DNA of 8,222 nt from OFTM382 sp964352615 (lineage in GTDB: Bacteria; Planctomycetota; Phycisphaerae; Phycisphaerales; UBA1924), in NCBI GenBank assembly GCA_964352615.1, contig CAYGSG010000097.1:1-8222 (forward strand). Reading direction: 5' to 3'. Shown piece after piece: positions 5,981 through 8,222 of the stretch. The notes under the pieces are model-generated. The model was not told the DNA's origin. It did not search any database and saw only the letters and a program-made list of their open reading frames with translations. The position numbers and the translations under genes are program-made. Each line of letters opens with the position of its first letter. The first letter of the stretch is position 1.

Positions 5981-6397
5981 TCACGGCAGCGAGCGAATCC
6001 CCGCCTCAGCTGCGTCCAGATCGTCCACCCGAATCACACAGGTCGGCGGCGAGCCGTTGGATTGGGCTCCGAAGTACGCGTATCGGACATTGATCCCGGC
6101 CGCAGCGAGGTGCAGGGCGATCTCTAGAAAGCCGTTGGGTCGATCCTCTAAATGAGCCACCACCACGTCGGCCTCGGCGACCGGCCCAGCACCGGCATCG
6201 CAGAGTTGCTCGCATACCTTCCGAACGCCCGACTCAGAATGGCCTATCAGCCGAACGAGGCCTCGGCCGTTGACCTCGGTCACCGACACGCCGGCGATCT
6301 GGACCCCCGCTGCGGCATGGGCCTCAAGCACCCCGGCGAGTTCGCCCGGGCGGTCCTGCAAATAGACGGAGAACTCTCTGGCTCGGGTGACGTGCAT
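5981..6397 (-). CDS. Tandem ACT-domain protein
   Basis: A 138-residue protein made of two consecutive ACT domains and nothing else. The first runs from about 7 to 68 (Phe-Ser-Val-Tyr-Leu-Gln-Asp-Arg-Pro-Gly-Glu-Leu, then an Ala-rich helix and Val-Gln-Ile-Ala-Gly). The second runs from about 77 to 137 (Val-Val-Ala-His-Leu-Glu-Asp-Arg-Pro-Asn-Gly, helix, then Gly-Ile-Asn-Val-Arg-Tyr-Ala-Tyr). ACT domains bind small ligands, usually amino acids, at the turn holding the Arg-Pro-Gly/Asn motif; stand-alone tandem ACT proteins are presumed cytoplasmic amino-acid sensors. The partner is not evident: the neighbours are nuoB and a lipoprotein, not the amino-acid or acyl-CoA ligase genes often near such proteins. 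ATG 6397 has only a weak ribosome binding site (GAGCGAG). Confidence 0.85.
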   Translation of the reverse strand: MHVTRAREFSVYLQDRPGELAGVLEAHAAAGVQIAGVSVTEVNGRGLVRLIGHSESGVRKVCEQLCDAGAGPVAEADVVVAHLEDRPNGFLEIALHLAAAGINVRYAYFGAQSNGSPPTCVIRVDDLDAAEAGIRSLP

Positions 6398-6452
6398 GTT
6401 CGGCTCGCTCTAGCGACTGGACGCGGCCCAGTCTGCGGAATCGGCGTCGCGG

Positions 6453-6731
6453 TCAGCGGTCGGTGCTGCCCTGAAAGACCGGTCGGCCCGATCGGCCCGT
6501 TGGCCCGCGCTGCTTGCGGCTATTGGAGCCCGCGGATTCCAGTTCCTTGACCACAGGATCGATGGGCCAAGCCTCTTGATAGCCCTCTTCGGTGTTGACC
6601 GCCCGGGTGCCGATGCCCGAAGTGCTGACCACCCGGCGATAGCAGCCGGTGGCAGAAGCCGCGATCACGATCAATGCCAACGCCGTCAGCCCTCGAAGCC
6701 GGTCTTGCGGGATGATCGGGAGCGGTCTCAT
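6453..6731 (-). CDS. Small hypothetical lipoprotein
   Basis: A 92-residue protein. A hydrophobic signal (about 13-28, Leu-Arg-Gly-Leu-Thr-Ala-Leu-Ala-Leu-Ile-Val-Ile) ends in the lipobox Ala-Thr-Gly-Cys30, so the mature form would be a lipid-anchored peptide of only about 63 residues. The mature part begins Tyr-Arg-Arg-Val-Val, has an acidic middle, and ends in a Gly/Arg/Ser-rich, probably disordered tail. I do not recognise the family. It lies 81 nt after the yihY-like gene and 55 nt before the ACT gene on the same strand, so it may be co-transcribed. The clear lipobox supports a real gene despite the lack of a ribosome binding site at ATG 6731. Confidence 0.7.
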   Translation of the reverse strand: MRPLPIIPQDRLRGLTALALIVIAASATGCYRRVVSTSGIGTRAVNTEEGYQEAWPIDPVVKELESAGSNSRKQRGPTGRSGRPVFQGSTDR

Positions 6732-6758
6732 AGAGAACCCGAATGTTAGGCGGACCGC

Positions 6759-6778
6759 CCGGTTGCGACCGGTTACAA
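6759..6778. repeat. Short direct repeat of CCGGTT in the gap before the small lipoprotein gene
   Basis: CCGGTT occurs at 6759-6764 and again at 6769-6774, exactly 10 bp apart, about one helical turn, beside a short palindrome GGCGG-A-CCGCC at 6749-6759. This spacing could suit a DNA-binding protein upstream of the minus-strand lipoprotein gene, but chance is possible in GC-rich DNA. Confidence 0.3.
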
Positions 6779-6810
6779 CGGGCCAAGGCCGGCCAGTCAG
6801 TCCCCGGCTG

Positions 6811-6830
6811 CATCAGGCATCATCAGGCAT
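6811..6830. repeat. 10-bp tandem duplication across the stop codon of the YihY-like gene
   Basis: CATCAGGCAT is repeated exactly twice, head to tail, and partly a third time (CAGG). The minus-strand stop codon (6813-6815) lies inside the first copy, so the last residues of the YihY-like protein and its stop derive from the repeat. It looks like a replication-slippage product. Confidence 0.7.
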
Positions 6831-8168
6831 CAGGTCGGCCAGCGTCCGGCCCTGCACAGCCCGCATCTGCGCCTCGCGGAGCAGCCGAACGCCGCGCGTC
6901 CGCGTGAGCGCAAAGCCCGCTTCGAGCACCGACGCTGCGGAGATGGTCTCGGGAGGCCCCGCGAGCGTGTACCGGTCGGGGGCCAGTTCTTCTTCATCGG
7001 CGACGGGGTGCAGCACGCCGCGATCTTCGAGCCCGACCAGCAGCCCGAGGGCAAGGTCTTCATCGATGCCCGCTGCACGGGCGGCCTGGCTTGCGGTGAT
7101 GGTCTGGCCTTTGGCAAATCGGCTGGCAGCCATCGCGGCCACGGTCACTGCGGCGGCGGGCTCGACCACCCGCCATGAGCGGTTGGGATCATCGCCCAGA
7201 ATGTCTCGGCGGTGCTGGAGCAGGAACGCGCACTGCAAACCGAACAGCACGATGAGCCACGTGACATAGACCCACAGCAGGAAGATCGGGATCAGGCCGA
7301 TCGCGCCATACAGCCGTTCCACACCGCCGCTAAACGCCGACAGGTATTGCACGAGCCCGAACTTGGCGAGCTCCCAGAGCACCGCTGCGATGAACGCACC
7401 CGCCGCCGCCGACGTCAGATAGACCCGCGCGTTGGGGATGACCCGGTACAGCAACACGAACAGCAGCGTGGAAATCACCACACCCAGCGAGCGCACAAAC
7501 AACTCCAGCAGCCAGTCCACGTTCCACTGGCTCCACGCTGCGAAGCGTTCGGCGGCACTGGACAGCTCGCTGCCGAGCCAGAAGGTGATGATCAGAAACA
7601 CCGGCCCCACAACCAGCAGCGTGGTGTAGTTCGTGAACCGGCGCGCCCAACTGCGACCATCGCGAGCGCGGTAGATGCTGTTGAAGGCCCGCTCGATCTC
7701 GATGAGAAACCCGAGTGCTGCGTACACGAGCGCCGCCACACCGACGGCTCCGATGGCCTTGAGCCGTCCCTGCTCGCCCTCGACGCCCGAGACAAGGTTG
7801 TCCATCCACAAGTCGAGCCGGGCCTGCTCGAGCGGATCGGCCTGCGGGCTCTCGGCTGGCTCGACGGGCTTGGATTCGCTGGTGTCACCGGGCACCTCGG
7901 CGGCGCTGTCCAGCACGATGCGGTCGATGCCTGTCAGCTCGAACACCCGGTCCACCGCCGATTGCACGGTGCCCTTGTCAGCGAGCGTGCCGATGACCGC
8001 GACACCGATGACGAACATCGGGATTAGGGCGAAGATGGTTCGGTAGGCGAGCGCCGCTGCCATGCGGGGCAACTGGGTGCGGTGCGTGCGCACAGCAATG
8101 TTCCTGAGCCCTCGCGCCCACCGGCCGACGATGGTGGTGGGTTCCCTGTGCCGATCGGCGGGTGCCAT
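6813..8168 (-). CDS. YihY/BrkB-family inner-membrane protein
   Basis: A 451-residue integral membrane protein from ATG 8168; a TTG directly before it (8171) is in frame, but GGGAGG sits five bases before the ATG and only two before the TTG. About six membrane segments are visible, at roughly 40-61, 138-157, 181-198, 226-242, 251-269 and 287-311. The family hallmark is clear: an AALAYRTIFALIPM-type first helix, a Trp-Glu-Leu-Ala-Lys-Phe segment near 265, and the YGAIGLIPIFLLWVY block near 287-301. YihY proteins were once called RNase BN, which was an error; their function is unsettled, with a transport role suggested. An acidic, Pro/Ser-rich insert at about 88-118 between the first two helices is not typical. 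The 120-residue cytoplasmic C-terminus looks like a winged-helix domain (helix-turn-helix-like Ala-Ser-Gln-Ala-Ala-Arg-Ala-Ala-Gly near 360-367). Confidence 0.9.
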   Translation of the reverse strand: MAPADRHREPTTIVGRWARGLRNIAVRTHRTQLPRMAAALAYRTIFALIPMFVIGVAVIGTLADKGTVQSAVDRVFELTGIDRIVLDSAAEVPGDTSESKPVEPAESPQADPLEQARLDLWMDNLVSGVEGEQGRLKAIGAVGVAALVYAALGFLIEIERAFNSIYRARDGRSWARRFTNYTTLLVVGPVFLIITFWLGSELSSAAERFAAWSQWNVDWLLELFVRSLGVVISTLLFVLLYRVIPNARVYLTSAAAGAFIAAVLWELAKFGLVQYLSAFSGGVERLYGAIGLIPIFLLWVYVTWLIVLFGLQCAFLLQHRRDILGDDPNRSWRVVEPAAAVTVAAMAASRFAKGQTITASQAARAAGIDEDLALGLLVGLEDRGVLHPVADEEELAPDRYTLAGPPETISAASVLEAGFALTRTRGVRLLREAQMRAVQGRTLADLMPDDA

Positions 8169-8173
8169 CAAGA

Positions 8174-8179
8174 CCTCCC
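8174..8179 (-). promoter_or_regulatory. Ribosome binding site of the YihY-like gene
   Basis: GGGAGG on the minus strand, 5 nt before ATG 8168. It decides for ATG over the adjacent TTG. The remaining bases to the window edge are G-rich on the minus strand and show no promoter that I can support. Confidence 0.7.
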
Positions 8180-8222
8180 GCCTCGGTTCCCGCCTTGGCT
8201 GCCACCCCTGTTCCCACCTGGG

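Noticed and set aside
7212..8027. Long plus-strand open frame (271 codons) opposite the YihY-like gene
   Set aside because: Antisense to a clear membrane protein; its Gln/Arg/Asp/His-rich low-complexity translation is the complement of hydrophobic codons.
6813..8168. Calling the YihY-like gene ribonuclease BN and linking it functionally with rnc
   Set aside because: The RNase BN label for YihY is a known misassignment; the protein is a multi-pass membrane protein with no nuclease motif.
1..8222. CRISPR array, tRNA, rRNA, insertion sequence, defence or biosynthetic system
   Set aside because: No spaced repeats, cloverleaf, transposase, terminal inverted repeats or functionally linked cassette could be seen on either strand.

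Overview
The window looks like ordinary chromosomal DNA from a GC-rich planctomycete, most likely of the Phycisphaerae/Phycisphaerales type. Three things point there: a secreted protein with the PEP-CTERM-like tail common in that group (Pro-Thr-Pro, a Gly/Ala/Leu helix, then four Arg), a DUF1570 gluzincin-type protein, and scattered housekeeping genes (rnc, rpmH, nuoB) outside their usual operons. The lineage is inferred from gene style; no marker gene settles it.

Layout, left to right. (1) The 3' end of a plus-strand gene for a helical protein with a C-terminal membrane anchor (to 302). (2) A plus-strand lipoprotein (378-1892) that joins a CBM9-like beta domain to an endonuclease/exonuclease/phosphatase (EEP) domain. 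(3) Convergent to it, rnc (RNase III, minus, 1938-2708); a 9-bp inverted repeat lies between the two stop codons. (4) Divergent from rnc, a short plus-strand gene (2940-3089) for ribosomal protein bL34 (rpmH), with a strong ribosome binding site and a plausible promoter. (5) A run of minus-strand genes: the DUF1570 metalloprotease-like protein (3150-4382), the PEP-CTERM-like secreted protein (4518-5051) with a strong UUCG-loop terminator behind it and a long leader in front, nuoB (5335-5901), a tandem ACT-domain protein (5981-6397), a small lipoprotein (6453-6731) and a YihY/BrkB-family membrane protein (6813-8168).

The four rightmost minus-strand genes are separated by gaps of 55-81 nt and could be co-transcribed. 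They do not form an obvious pathway: complex I subunit B, an amino-acid-sensing ACT protein, a lipoprotein and an inner-membrane protein. A TATAAT box in the gap after nuoB suggests the secreted-protein gene has its own promoter.

I do not see a new multi-gene system, mobile element, CRISPR array, tRNA or rRNA. The points most worth checking are an RNase III in which a conserved metal-binding aspartate reads as alanine, an rpmH gene without adjacent rnpA, a solitary nuoB, a possible leaderless start for the EEP lipoprotein, and a roughly 220-nt leader in front of the PEP-CTERM-like gene.
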